Source: Streptomyces sp. Isolate_45 (lineage in GTDB: Bacteria; Actinomycetota; Actinomycetes; Streptomycetales; Streptomycetaceae). From it: 62,067 nucleotides of DNA. Below, piece after piece: positions 10,001-18,645 of this stretch. The position numbers and the translations under genes were made by a program. The number at the start of each line of letters is the position of its first letter. Positions within the stretch are counted from its first letter, which is position 1. The stretch spans positions 1 through 62,067 of the forward strand of contig NZ_JANFAK020000039.1 in assembly GCF_024721315.2 (NCBI RefSeq), given 5' to 3'. The notes under the pieces are model-generated. The model saw nothing but the letters and a program-made list of their open reading frames with translations. It had not been told where the DNA came from and searched no databases.

Positions 10001-10220
10001 GTCGTCCTACAGCGGGACCACGGGCGGAGAGTGCGTCGAGTGTGCCCCCATCGGCGCAGCCACCTGGCGCAAGGCCTCGTACAGCGGATCAAGTGGCGGC
10101 GACTGCGTAGAAGTCGCCCCCCAGTCCTGCGCGGTCGCCGTGCGGGACTCCAAGAACCCCGGGGGTCCCGTCTTCGCGGTGGCCCCCGAGGCGTTCGCCG
10201 TCTTCGTGCGGAGCCTCTGA
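9960..10220 (+). CDS. DUF397 protein with duplicated module
   Basis: An 86-residue protein, longer than the usual ~60-70 residue DUF397 partner. It contains two copies of the opening motif: WRKSSYSGTTGGECVECAP and WRKASYSGSSGGDCVEVAP, followed by one copy of the closing VRDSKNPGGPVF segment. This points to a partial internal duplication. GGAGGA lies 5 nt before the ATG. Translation is probably coupled to the overlapping XRE gene. DUF397 proteins are thought to bind or counteract the cognate XRE regulator. Confidence 0.85.
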   Translation: MENGLHMTRVQWRKSSYSGTTGGECVECAPIGAATWRKASYSGSSGGDCVEVAPQSCAVAVRDSKNPGGPVFAVAPEAFAVFVRSL

Positions 10221-10248
10221 CCGTACGGCCCCGCCGCCCCGCACCCCC

Positions 10249-12102
10249 TCAGACCGCGGGATGCGGGGCCGCGGCCTGGCGGCCGATCATGCGGGCGATC
10301 ACGTCCGGGGCCACCGCCCGCGAGTACAGCCAGCCCTGGCCCGTGTCGCAGCCCACGCGCCGCAGGCGGGCCGCCTGGCCGGCGGTTTCCACGCACTCCG
10401 CGGTGACCGTCAGGCCCAGCCGGTGGGCGAGCTGGACCAGGGCCTCCACGATGGTCTCGTCGGCCGGGTTCGGGTGCGCGCCGTCCTCGTAGCGGAAGCC
10501 GTGCACGAAGGAGCCGTCCAGCTTCAGCACCGACACGGGCAGCCGGCTCAGGTAGGCCAGGTTCGAGTAGCCGGTGCCGAAGTCGTCGATGGCGATCCGT
10601 ACGCCCATGTCGCTCAGCGCCTGGAGGGCCTGCAACGGGCGGCCCGCCGAGCCCATCACCGCCGACTCCGTCAGCTCCAGCTGGAGCAGCTGCGGGGCCA
10701 GCCCCGTCTCGGCGAGGATCTCGGCGACGTCCCCGACCAGGTCGGAGTCCCACACCTGCCGCACCGCCACGTTGACGGACACGAACACCGGCGCGTCGCT
10801 GGGCTGTTCGATCTGCCAGCGCCGGGCCTGCCGGCAGGCCGTCCGCAGGACCCAGCCGCCGAGCTGGACGATCGAGCCGTCCTCCTCGGCGATCCCGATG
10901 AACCGATTCGGCGTCAGCATGCCGAACTGCGGGTGGTTCCAGCGCACCAGGGCCTCCACCCCGCGCACGGCGCCGCTCTCCAGATCCACCAGAGGTTGGT
11001 ACTCCAGCTCGAACTCTCCCCGCTCCACCGCCGGCCGCAGCGTCGAGGACAACGCCTGCCGGGTCATGCGGTGCGCGTTGCGTTCCGGGTCGAAGAGCGT
11101 CCAGCGGGCCTTGCCGTCCGCCTTCGCCCAGTACAGCGTCGTATCGGCGGCCTGCATGAGACCGGTCGCCGTCGTCCCCTCCGTGTCGCGTTCCACTACG
11201 CCGATCGACGCCGAGACCGACAGCCGCTGCCCGGCCAGGTCGAACGGCTCCTGCACGGCGGCCAGCACGCTCCGCGCCAGGTCAGTGAGCTGGTCAGTGC
11301 CGGTGGAGTCCTCGACGAGCAGCGCGAACTCGTCGCCGCCGAGCCGCGCCACCAGGTGCCCACCGGTGCGGCCGTAGCCGGACTGGTCCGCGCACTGCGT
11401 CAGCCGGGCCGCCACGGCCGTCAGCAGCCGGTCCCCGACCCGGTGCCCCAGGGTGTCGTTGACGGCCTTGAAGCCGTCCAGGTCGAGGTAGCACAGCCCG
11501 ATCCGCCCCGTACCGCCCTGCCCGTACGCGGAGGCCTCCAGGGCGGCCGAGAGCCGCTCGAAGAACAGTGCCCGGTTCGGCAGTCTCGTCACCGGGTCGT
11601 GCATTTGGAGGTGCCGCAGCCGGGCCTGGAGGTCGCGCCGGTCGCTGATGTCGGCGACCGACAGCAGGACGTCCTTGGTGCCGGGGACCGGCCCCAGCGT
11701 CACTTCCGTCCACAACGAGTGCCCGTCGGGGTGTTTGAGGCGGCGCGTGCAGCGCAGCCGGGCCTGCCGTCCGCGCAACACCTCCTGGTACGCCTGCCAG
11801 GTACGGGCCTCGGCCGCCAGGTCCACCAGGTCCGCCGCCGACTGCCCGGCCAGCGCGCGCGGCTCGGCGCCCAGCAGCCCGGCGAGGGCCTGGTTGGCGG
11901 CGATGACGTCGCCGTCGCGGCCGACCACGGCCATGGCGAGGTGGGCCGCGTCGAAGGCGGCCCGGTAGTCGAGTGGTTCCGTCGCGAACCTGGCCGGCGC
12001 CGCCGCCATGCCAGGTACGGCCGGCACTGCCGGGTGACGCTCCGTAAGGGCCGATCGGATGCTGTCGGCCGCCGAACCGGTCCCCTCTGAGGTTCCGCTC
12101 AC
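10249..12102 (-). CDS. cdgA: PAS-GGDEF-EAL cyclic di-GMP enzyme
   Basis: A 617-residue soluble protein that could both make and break c-di-GMP. A PAS-like segment (about residues 45-165) precedes the GGDEF domain with intact GGDEF (ARLGGDEFALL) and an EAL domain with intact EALVRWNHP, LELTES, DDFGTGYSNL, LKLDGSF and TAECVET motifs. The RxxD product-inhibition site is not preserved (TGGH at that place). The GTG start is chosen because GGGAGCC precedes it; the open frame further upstream lacks similarity. Domain order and map position match S. coelicolor CdgA, a known BldD target; that identity is from memory. Confidence 0.85.
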   Translation of the reverse strand: MSGTSEGTGSAADSIRSALTERHPAVPAVPGMAAAPARFATEPLDYRAAFDAAHLAMAVVGRDGDVIAANQALAGLLGAEPRALAGQSAADLVDLAAEARTWQAYQEVLRGRQARLRCTRRLKHPDGHSLWTEVTLGPVPGTKDVLLSVADISDRRDLQARLRHLQMHDPVTRLPNRALFFERLSAALEASAYGQGGTGRIGLCYLDLDGFKAVNDTLGHRVGDRLLTAVAARLTQCADQSGYGRTGGHLVARLGGDEFALLVEDSTGTDQLTDLARSVLAAVQEPFDLAGQRLSVSASIGVVERDTEGTTATGLMQAADTTLYWAKADGKARWTLFDPERNAHRMTRQALSSTLRPAVERGEFELEYQPLVDLESGAVRGVEALVRWNHPQFGMLTPNRFIGIAEEDGSIVQLGGWVLRTACRQARRWQIEQPSDAPVFVSVNVAVRQVWDSDLVGDVAEILAETGLAPQLLQLELTESAVMGSAGRPLQALQALSDMGVRIAIDDFGTGYSNLAYLSRLPVSVLKLDGSFVHGFRYEDGAHPNPADETIVEALVQLAHRLGLTVTAECVETAGQAARLRRVGCDTGQGWLYSRAVAPDVIARMIGRQAAAPHPAV

Positions 12103-12470
12103 CGTTGGCTCCCGCAGTGCTCGTGAGTGTCCGTGCAGGAAAGTGTGCCGATCATAGAGGCTGCCGGGAGGCCCTATCCAGCGGCGTCGCCGTACGGAAC
12201 ACGGTCCTTCGTCGTGATGACGTCGTACTGACGCCCCGTCGGACACCTCGCCGGCCGACCCGGGGCGATCGTTTCTGCGCACCTCTGAGCGCGCGGGGGT
12301 CGCGCCTGATCCCCCGTGATCGGTCGTGACGTTCCGTATGCGTGTGCGTGAACCCCGGGGGTCACCGGCTTGCCGTAGTGCTCACTCGTGTGGGGCACCG
12401 GAACAGGGCATTAGTAAGACAATCGCCTCAAAGTGGATGAAAGGTAACCAATCCACCACCGGAGGTCGAT
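12103..12470. other. 368-bp divergent intergenic region, cdgA / M6 protease
   Basis: No credible gene is present. It should hold the promoters of cdgA and of the protease. I found no exact BldD consensus, only GTGA-containing stretches just before the cdgA start, and no clear hairpin. The last 60 bp are relatively AT-rich (around GGCATTAGTAAGACAATC), a plausible protease promoter. Confidence 0.5.
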
Positions 12471-13706
12471 GTGCCGCGACAGCAGACACCCGGGGGAGTG
12501 GAAGGCTCCCGCGCCCGAAGTGCGGCGGCGGTCCTCACCTCCATGGCGGCCCTCGCCGCGATGTCGCTGATCGCCGGCCCCGCCGCGGCCGATTCCGAGG
12601 CGGGCCCCTGCGCCCTGACCCGCACGGCGGCGCACCACTCGCTCGGACTCGACACCTGGAACCGCTCCTACCCCAAGCCGGAACGCACCCTCAACGCGGT
12701 CATGGTCTTCCTCTCCTTCCCCGACCACCGCGCCGATCTCACCCCGGAGCAACTGACCTCCGACTACTTCCCCGCCACCAGCGACTTCTTCGAGCGGGCC
12801 TCGTACGGGCGGTTCCGGCTGGTCCCCCACCCCCAGAAGCGGTGGATCCGGATGCCCAAGGCTTCCACCGAGTACGGGATAAGGCGCGACTGGGCCCCCG
12901 AGGACCGGGCGGCCTACCTGCGGGACGCGGTCGCCGTCGCGGACCCCGAGGTGGACTTCGGCGCGTACGACGTCGTCTACTTCGTCGCCGACCCGGAAGC
13001 GCCCGGGGTGGACTCCGACGCCACCAAGGTCGTCAACTTCGACCGGCCGCTGACCGCCGACGGCGTGCCGCTGCGACGGATCGTCACCGTCTTCGAGCGG
13101 CACCCGCCGGACCGCAACGTCCTCGCCCACGAGACCGGGCACGTCTTCGACCTGCCCGACCTCTACCACCGCCCGTCGGACGGCAAGGGCGACTGGGACA
13201 CGTACGTCGGGGACTGGGACGTCATGGGCAGCCAGTTCGGCATGGCCCCCGACCTGTTCGCCTGGCACAAGTGGAAGCTGGGCTGGCTGGACCGCTCGCA
13301 GGTGGACTGCGTACGGTCCGGCTCCTCGATGCACACCCTCCAGCCGCTCGCGCAGGCCCCGGAGCCCGGCAGCAGCGGCGGCACCCGGCTGGCGGTGATC
13401 CGTACCGGACCCGGCAGCGCGATCGCCGTCGAGGCGCGGGGTTCGGTGGGCAACGACGGGGAGACCTGCACCGAGGGCGTGCTGGTCTACCGGGTCCGCA
13501 ACGAGGCGTCCTCCGGCGGCGGCCCGATCGAGGTCCTCGACGCGCACCCGCGCACGGAGGCCTGCTGGGACCGCTCGGTGTACCCGCCACTGGCGGACGC
13601 GCCCGTGGAGGTCGGCGAGACCTTCACCGTGCCGGGGGAGGGCATCACGATCGAGGTCGCCGACCGGACCCGGTCCGGCGCCTACACGGTGAAGATCACC
13701 ACGTAG
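12471..13706 (+). CDS. Secreted M6-type metalloprotease (immune inhibitor A-like)
   Basis: A 411-residue exported protein. The signal region has a hydrophobic core AAAVLTSMAALAAMSLIAG and probable cleavage after AAA-DS. The zinc motif HETGH begins at His220, with Glu221 as catalytic residue, followed by FDLPDLYH as in M6 family peptidases, and the DVMGSQFG Met-turn region. The GTG start is supported by GGAGG 5 nt upstream. Expected to act outside the cell on proteins. A strong hairpin follows, shared with the convergent tRNA-Lys. Confidence 0.85.
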   Translation: MPRQQTPGGVEGSRARSAAAVLTSMAALAAMSLIAGPAAADSEAGPCALTRTAAHHSLGLDTWNRSYPKPERTLNAVMVFLSFPDHRADLTPEQLTSDYFPATSDFFERASYGRFRLVPHPQKRWIRMPKASTEYGIRRDWAPEDRAAYLRDAVAVADPEVDFGAYDVVYFVADPEAPGVDSDATKVVNFDRPLTADGVPLRRIVTVFERHPPDRNVLAHETGHVFDLPDLYHRPSDGKGDWDTYVGDWDVMGSQFGMAPDLFAWHKWKLGWLDRSQVDCVRSGSSMHTLQPLAQAPEPGSSGGTRLAVIRTGPGSAIAVEARGSVGNDGETCTEGVLVYRVRNEASSGGGPIEVLDAHPRTEACWDRSVYPPLADAPVEVGETFTVPGEGITIEVADRTRSGAYTVKITT

Positions 13707-13723
13707 GCCGCCGCACGGCACAC

Positions 13724-13759
13724 GAAGAAGGCCCCCCACTCGCGTGGGGGGCCTTCTTC
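13724..13759. terminator. Bidirectional terminator between M6 protease and tRNA-Lys
   Basis: A perfect 16-bp stem GAAGAAGGCCCCCCAC / GTGGGGGGCCTTCTTC with a TCGC loop. It lies 18 nt after the protease stop and 7 nt beyond the tRNA 3' end. Confidence 0.92.
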
Positions 13760-13765
13760 CGTCTG

Positions 13766-13839
13766 TGCGCCGCCAGGGACTCGAACCCCGGACCCGCTGA
13801 TTAAGAGTCAGCTGCTCTAACCAACTGAGCTAGCGGCGC
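13766..13839 (-). tRNA. tRNA-Lys (anticodon CTT), copy 2
   Basis: The same 74-nt sequence as the copy near 4.7 kb, on the opposite strand, with anticodon CTT in the loop CTCTTAA. Identity extends 3 nt upstream (CAG) and 1 nt downstream. Its first 10 nt overlap the 3' end of the upstream coding sequence. Confidence 0.97.
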
Positions 13840-14429
13840 CTGCTGACGTCGTAGACATTAGCATCCGGATCCGCCGAAGGAAAAATCGCCGCCGCACCCC
13901 GGGTGGCGTGCAGGAACGCCCACAGCAGGGCGTCCGGGCCGGGCAGCCACGGGAGCCGGGATCCGGGGGCCACGAGCCAGCGGGAGGGGCCGGGCGCGGC
14001 GGCGAGCGGGGGCACGGTGACGGCGTCGCCGTGGCCGTGGCAGAGCGGCGCCGGCGCGCCCGGGTTCCACTCCTCCCAGGCGAGCAGGGCGGGCAGCCGC
14101 TGGGCCGTCCCCGGGGTGGCGAAGAGCAGCATCCGGCCCCGGTGCACGGCGGCCGGGCCGGAGCCGGGGCCGCGCTCCCACAACAGGTCGAGCATCCGGC
14201 GGCCCAGGACGACCGGGACGTTGACGACGTCGAAGGCGGTCCCGCAGGGCAGCACGGCGGGCGTGGCGGGCCGGGCCTGCCAGGCGACCAGCGTGTGCTC
14301 GGGGTGCGCGGAGGCGGACGCCAGCCAGGCCGCGCCCTGCGGTGTGACGTGGGTCGCGGACGCGGGGCGCCCGTCCGTGCCGTCGAGGGAGGGGCAGCCG
14401 GGGGCCGTCGTCAGCGTCGTCATGCCCAA
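13830..14429 (-). CDS. Bifunctional primase/polymerase N-domain-like protein
   Basis: A 199-residue protein resembling the short Streptomyces proteins annotated as bifunctional DNA primase/polymerase. Visible marks are the early GCPSLDGTDGRPAS stretch, TLVAWQARPATPAVLPCGTAFDVVNVP and RGRMLLFATPGTAQRLPALLAWEEW. The Asp pair and His of true archaeo-eukaryotic primases are not clear, so activity is doubtful. The start may be this ATG or the ATG two codons later (MTTLTT). The last codons are AGC AGG CGC CGC TAG, and the tRNA-Lys begins at the G of AGG, so the stop codon lies inside the tRNA gene. Confidence 0.7.
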   Translation of the reverse strand: MGMTTLTTAPGCPSLDGTDGRPASATHVTPQGAAWLASASAHPEHTLVAWQARPATPAVLPCGTAFDVVNVPVVLGRRMLDLLWERGPGSGPAAVHRGRMLLFATPGTAQRLPALLAWEEWNPGAPAPLCHGHGDAVTVPPLAAAPGPSRWLVAPGSRLPWLPGPDALLWAFLHATRGAAAIFPSADPDANVYDVSRRR

Positions 14430-14575
14430 TGTCTACCGGGCGTGATGTGACCATTCCCTGGAGTTACCGAAAACCGGGACAGGGCGGGCGGCGCTGGGGT
14501 ATGTTGCGCCCCGCATATGCCAGGTGCCTCCGTCGGGCGGGTACGGGACCGCACCCGCCCGACGGTCGCCATGCC

Positions 14576-14923
14576 CTACGGTCCGTCGGGGGCGGCGCCG
14601 CGCTGGAGGTCCTCGCCGAACTCGATCATCTTGCGCGCGTAGTCCTCGGTCCACTCCGCGACCGCCGCGATCGCCTCCGGCGGGATCCGGTCGAAACGCC
14701 GGGGATCCGCCAGCTGGGCCGCCGCCAGGGCCTGGAACTCCACGGCCCGGTCGTGCGCCGCCCGGAAGGCCAGCGTCAGCTCGGTGGCCCGGGCCAGCAG
14801 CTCACGCGGATCCTCGATGGATTCCAGGTCGAAGAAGTGCTCCGGGTCCGTGGCGGCGTCCGAGGGCTCGAAGAGCAACGGCGCGGGCCGCAGCCTCCGC
14901 TCGGTCCGCTCGGGCTCTGCCAT
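14576..14923 (-). CDS. Small conserved actinobacterial protein, function unknown
   Basis: A 115-residue, charged, helix-rich cytoplasmic protein beginning MAEPERTERRLR with AGGAGG 6-7 nt before the ATG. Middle residues (PRELLARATELTLAFRAAHDRAVEFQ) look like an amphipathic helix or coiled coil. There is no signal peptide or membrane segment. I do not recognise a family with known function. It stands alone between the primase-like gene and the FMN reductase, all on the same strand. Confidence 0.65.
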   Translation of the reverse strand: MAEPERTERRLRPAPLLFEPSDAATDPEHFFDLESIEDPRELLARATELTLAFRAAHDRAVEFQALAAAQLADPRRFDRIPPEAIAAVAEWTEDYARKMIEFGEDLQRGAAPDGP

Positions 14924-15000
14924 GCGTGTCCTCCTGCTGCGCGTACGAAATCCTTCCGGGCCACCCTCCATTGTCCAACGTCGCGCAAGAGTGCCCCGCG

Positions 15001-15558
15001 TCACACGGCGACGGGCTCCTTCGCCAGGGCCGCGACGTCGTCGAGCACCCCGTCCAGCTCGTCCGACAGCGCGGCCGGAGCCTCGAAGCCCGCCTCCCCG
15101 ACCAGGGCGTTGATGCCCGGAACCGCCACCGAACGGCCGGCCGGCAGCATGCCGAGCCGGGTCAGGACGGGCAGCAGCATCTCGGCGGCCGGCGCGCCGC
15201 CCGTCCCGCCCGCGCTGTAGCTGACCAGACCGACCGGCTTGCCCTGCCACTCGCTGTAGAGGAAGTCGACGGCGTTCTTGAACGGCGCGGTGAACCCGCC
15301 GTTGTACATCGGCAGCACGAACAGGAACGCGTCGGCGGACGAGACCAGGGCGCTCCAGTCGCGGGTGTGCTGGTGCGCGTAGACGCCACTGGAGGCGTAC
15401 TCGGGCTCGTCCAGGAAGGGCAGCGCGATCTCGGCCAGGTCCACCGGGGTGACCTCGAAACCGCCGTGGGCGCGGGCCCGGTCGGCGACCCAGGCGGCGA
15501 GCGGACGGCCGTTGGAGGTGGGCCGGGTGGCGGCGGAGATGACGTGCAGGCGGGTCAT
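15001..15558 (-). CDS. NADPH-dependent FMN reductase-like protein
   Basis: A 185-residue flavodoxin-fold protein with the family features: N-terminal strand TRLHVISAATRPTSNGRPLA, the flavin loop LPMYNGGFTAPFKNAVDF and the SYSAGGTGG loop. It is likely to use NADPH to reduce FMN or quinones, or to act as an azoreductase. The start is chosen at MTRLHV because upstream residues are not family-like. It sits 169 bp after the helicase gene and is probably not part of that operon. Confidence 0.85.
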   Translation of the reverse strand: MTRLHVISAATRPTSNGRPLAAWVADRARAHGGFEVTPVDLAEIALPFLDEPEYASSGVYAHQHTRDWSALVSSADAFLFVLPMYNGGFTAPFKNAVDFLYSEWQGKPVGLVSYSAGGTGGAPAAEMLLPVLTRLGMLPAGRSVAVPGINALVGEAGFEAPAALSDELDGVLDDVAALAKEPVAV

Positions 15559-15727
15559 GATGGGTGAACTCCCCGTGGGTGGTGCCGTGGTGCGGCCGAA
15601 GGCGGCCGCACCGTGCTGATCGGCCGCCATTGTGGACGCGGGCGTCCCACCGGGCGAAACGCGGACCGCGCACTATGTCAAAGTCGGGCCCGCCCGTCCC
15701 CCCGTCGGGGACACCGAGCCCGTCCCG

Positions 15728-17059
15728 TCAGGGCCGCCAGACCACGCGATGCTCCGCCAGGTGCGCCAGCACCGAATGGTTCGCCTCCCAACCATCCGGA
15801 AATTTCACCGTCACCCCGAGCTGGACCGGCTCCGTCGACGGGTGGGCGTCCAGCAGGTCCGCTATGCCCGCCCGGGCCACCACCACGCAGGCGTGGCGGT
15901 GCCGGGAGGCCAGGACGCACAGGCGGCCCGTCTCCAGGTGGAAGGCGGTGGCGTCGGGGCGGCCCGACAGCGGGTGGAGCACCACCGTCAGGTCGTACTC
16001 GCGGCCCTGGAGCCGGTTCGCGGTGTCCACGGTGACCCCGGACACGCCCAGCGCGGCCAGGGCGGCGCGGACCGCGGCCGCCTGGTCGCGGTGCGCGGTG
16101 CCGACGGCGATCCGGTCCGCCGTCAGCGGCGACGGGTCCGGGGACTGCTCGTCGACCGTGACCGCGCCCCGGTCCAGGGCCCGACGGACCACCAGCGCCA
16201 CCGCCCGGACGGCCTCCGGATCGGTGCGCGGGGTGTGCCGCGCCGGCAGCTCCAGCAGACCCCAGCCCGACTCGGCGGCCTCGTCCAGCACCCGGTCGGG
16301 GCCCGAACCGTCGGCCGCGACCCCGTACGACAGCCGCCGGTCGCCGTGGTCGGTGCCGCTGCGGAACCGGCTGTACGGGTAGAAGGCGCGCGAGACCAGC
16401 GGCGCGGCCGTCGCCGGGAGCCGCCACGACACCGGCAGCCGGTGCTGCGGCAGCCCCGGGTTGTGCGCCAGCAGCGTGGAGACCGCCGACGCCGAGGGGT
16501 CGTACGACAGGCCCGCCCACTGCTCGGCGCCGACCACGCTGAACGGGTCCAGCTGACCCGGGTCCCCCACGAACAGCGCCCGGTCGAAGAGCCCCGCCAC
16601 GGCCAACAGCGCGTCCGAGCGCATCTGGTACGCCTCGTCCACGATGGCGTGCTCCCAGGGCTCGACGTCCTTCACGTACGCCCACTTCGCCGCCGTCGAC
16701 AGGGTGATCGGCAGCTCCGCGAGGTCGCCCGGCTTGGACGACAGGGTGACCGAGGGCAGCTCGCGCAGCGCCGGGTCGTAGGCGTCGCCGTCGCTGCTGT
16801 GCAGCCGGCCGACCCGCAGCTCCGGATCCTTGTCGTGCAGCCGCAGCACCAGGTCGTCGACCTGGGCGTTGGTCTGCGCGACCACCATCAGCCGGCGCCC
16901 GGCCGCCGCCAGTTCCCGCGCGGCGCGCACCACGAGCGTCGACTTGCCGGCGCCGGGCGGCGAATCCACCACCACGCCCCGCTCGGTGCCGTTCAGGGTG
17001 TCGTGCAGGATGGCGGCGGTCGCCTGGGCGGCGGCCGCGCCCGGGTCGAAGGCGGTCAA
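15728..17059 (-). CDS. SF1B (Upf1/Dna2-like) helicase
   Basis: A 443-residue helicase core. Motif I is DSPPGAGKST (Lys39), motif II is VDEAYQM, motif III is FVGDPGQLDP, motif V is DTANRLQGREYD and motif VI is ASRHRHACVVV; the order and wording match Upf1/Dna2-type SF1B enzymes. No nuclease or accessory domain is on this chain. The proposed start is TTG overlapping the upstream stop (TTGA, 4-nt overlap), which implies coupled translation. It is the third gene of a nuclease/unknown/helicase operon, so it probably supplies the motor of a multi-subunit DNA-processing complex. Confidence 0.85.
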   Translation of the reverse strand: MTAFDPGAAAAQATAAILHDTLNGTERGVVVDSPPGAGKSTLVVRAARELAAAGRRLMVVAQTNAQVDDLVLRLHDKDPELRVGRLHSSDGDAYDPALRELPSVTLSSKPGDLAELPITLSTAAKWAYVKDVEPWEHAIVDEAYQMRSDALLAVAGLFDRALFVGDPGQLDPFSVVGAEQWAGLSYDPSASAVSTLLAHNPGLPQHRLPVSWRLPATAAPLVSRAFYPYSRFRSGTDHGDRRLSYGVAADGSGPDRVLDEAAESGWGLLELPARHTPRTDPEAVRAVALVVRRALDRGAVTVDEQSPDPSPLTADRIAVGTAHRDQAAAVRAALAALGVSGVTVDTANRLQGREYDLTVVLHPLSGRPDATAFHLETGRLCVLASRHRHACVVVARAGIADLLDAHPSTEPVQLGVTVKFPDGWEANHSVLAHLAEHRVVWRP

Positions 17060-18645
17060 AGGATGTCCTCGTCGGTCACGGCGTCGGGCAGCGGGCCACC
17101 GGGGGCTGACGCCGCGGATCCGGGCGGCCCTCCGTGCGTCCAGGGGGTGTTCTCGGGGTCGGGCAGCTTCGGGCCGCCGCGCGCGTCGTGCTCGAACAAC
17201 GTCCAGCAGATCCGGTCGCCCTTCTCCGGCACCGAGCCCGGCTCCGGTTCCCGGGTGCGGCCCATCTTGTCCAGCAGCCGCAGCACGAGGTGCCCGTCGT
17301 CCTCCCGGCGTACGAAGAGCGCCGACTGGGGGCGGCCGTCCAGCGAGCGGTACACCTTTCCGCCGCCGTCCTCGGAGAGCTGCGGCCGGTCCTCGGTCGC
17401 CACCGTCACCAGCGGGCGCGGACTGGGCCGCTTCGAGTCCGTCCACTCCATCACCACCTCGGTGACCTCACCGGCGAAGGCCTCGCCAGCGAGCCGCCGG
17501 CCCGCCATGACCAGGGGGTCGTCCAGGGCCTCCTGGGCGTCCAGGCGCACCTGCTCGGTCTCCCGGGTGGCGAGCTTCTGCGCGGCGGTCACCGCGTCGT
17601 CGCGGCGCGGCTGCGGCGGCTCGCCCGCCCGGACGCGGTCCCGGTGGCCGGTGTAGGACCAGCGGTCGCGGGTCCAGCGCTCCTCGGTCCGCTCGCCCGC
17701 GGGCAGGGCGCGCACCAGGTCGAGCGCCTGCCAGGTCTGCTGCCAGGTGTTCTCCATCTGCGAGACGACCAGCGCGTGGACCGCGCCCTCGGCCAGGCGC
17801 ACCGGGCCGTCGCCGGCGGTCCCGGCCGCGAGGGCCGAGCGGGCCGCGTCGAAGCGGGCGATGGCGGGCGCCAGCAGCGTGTTGTCGAACGCCGGATCGG
17901 TCGCCGGCCCGGCCGGAGGGCAGGACAACCGGCCCTTCCCGTCCCGGGCGAGTTCCGCCTCGTACGCCGCGCGCGCCCCCGAGGTGCCCTCGGGCGGGTC
18001 GATCCAGCCCAGCAGCGCGCCCAGGTGCTGGTCCTCCAGGTTGCTCTGCCCCGTGGCCCAGTGCCGGGACAGCAGATCGGTCGCCGACAGCAGCATCGAG
18101 GAGCCGGGCACCCGGGAACGCTCGGCGAGGTGCGAGAACCAGCGCCCCAGCATCGGCACCTGCGAGGGCGCCGGGTAGGGGTTCTCCGGGTCCTCCTCGG
18201 CGGTGCGGCGGAACCGCATCGACCGGCCGAGCAGACGTACGTACTCGATGCCCGCGCGGCTCGGCACGATCAGCTGCGGCGCGTCAACGCACAGCTCGGT
18301 CTCGACCTTGACGCGCTTGCCGCTCTCCGGGTCGGTCTCCGTCCGCTCCGCGGGCTCGACGGTGTCCGCGTACGCCTCGATGTGCGCCAGCACGTGGACG
18401 GCCAGCTCCGCCAGGAACGCCCAGCGCAGGTCCCGGTCGCGGGGCTGGGGTATCACGAACACCCGCGGCGCGTGCCGGTCGGTGCCCACCATCGCGCCGA
18501 GCGGAGCCCCTGCCTCGCCCGCGGTGGTCAGCGGTACGAAGACCATCGGGCGTGCGCTCAGGTGGCGGTGCCGTACGGTCGCCAGCGGCTGGGCGCGGCC
18601 CGCGCGGACCGCCTCCAGCCGGGCCAGGGTGCTCAGCAGGGGCAT
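17056..18645 (-). CDS. Unknown middle protein of the nuclease-helicase operon
   Basis: A 529-residue soluble protein with no domain I recognise. It has no signal peptide or membrane segment. The first ~150 residues are strand-rich (ARPMVFVPLT, PRVFVIPQP), the middle is helical (about residues 200-380, with HLGALLGWIDPPEG) and the last 150 residues again look beta-rich (KVYRSLDGRPQSALFVRR, DRICWTLFEHDARGG). It overlaps the nuclease gene by 13 nt and the helicase gene by 4 nt, so the three are made together. One possibility is that it supplies the barrel and stalk elements that Dna2/Upf1 helicases carry in cis; that is inference. Confidence 0.75.
   Translation of the reverse strand: MPLLSTLARLEAVRAGRAQPLATVRHRHLSARPMVFVPLTTAGEAGAPLGAMVGTDRHAPRVFVIPQPRDRDLRWAFLAELAVHVLAHIEAYADTVEPAERTETDPESGKRVKVETELCVDAPQLIVPSRAGIEYVRLLGRSMRFRRTAEEDPENPYPAPSQVPMLGRWFSHLAERSRVPGSSMLLSATDLLSRHWATGQSNLEDQHLGALLGWIDPPEGTSGARAAYEAELARDGKGRLSCPPAGPATDPAFDNTLLAPAIARFDAARSALAAGTAGDGPVRLAEGAVHALVVSQMENTWQQTWQALDLVRALPAGERTEERWTRDRWSYTGHRDRVRAGEPPQPRRDDAVTAAQKLATRETEQVRLDAQEALDDPLVMAGRRLAGEAFAGEVTEVVMEWTDSKRPSPRPLVTVATEDRPQLSEDGGGKVYRSLDGRPQSALFVRREDDGHLVLRLLDKMGRTREPEPGSVPEKGDRICWTLFEHDARGGPKLPDPENTPWTHGGPPGSAASAPGGPLPDAVTDEDIL

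Noticed and set aside
12103..12470. BldD box upstream of cdgA
   Set aside because: Expected from the known regulation of CdgA, but I could not find a convincing match; only isolated GTGA/TCAC half-sites.
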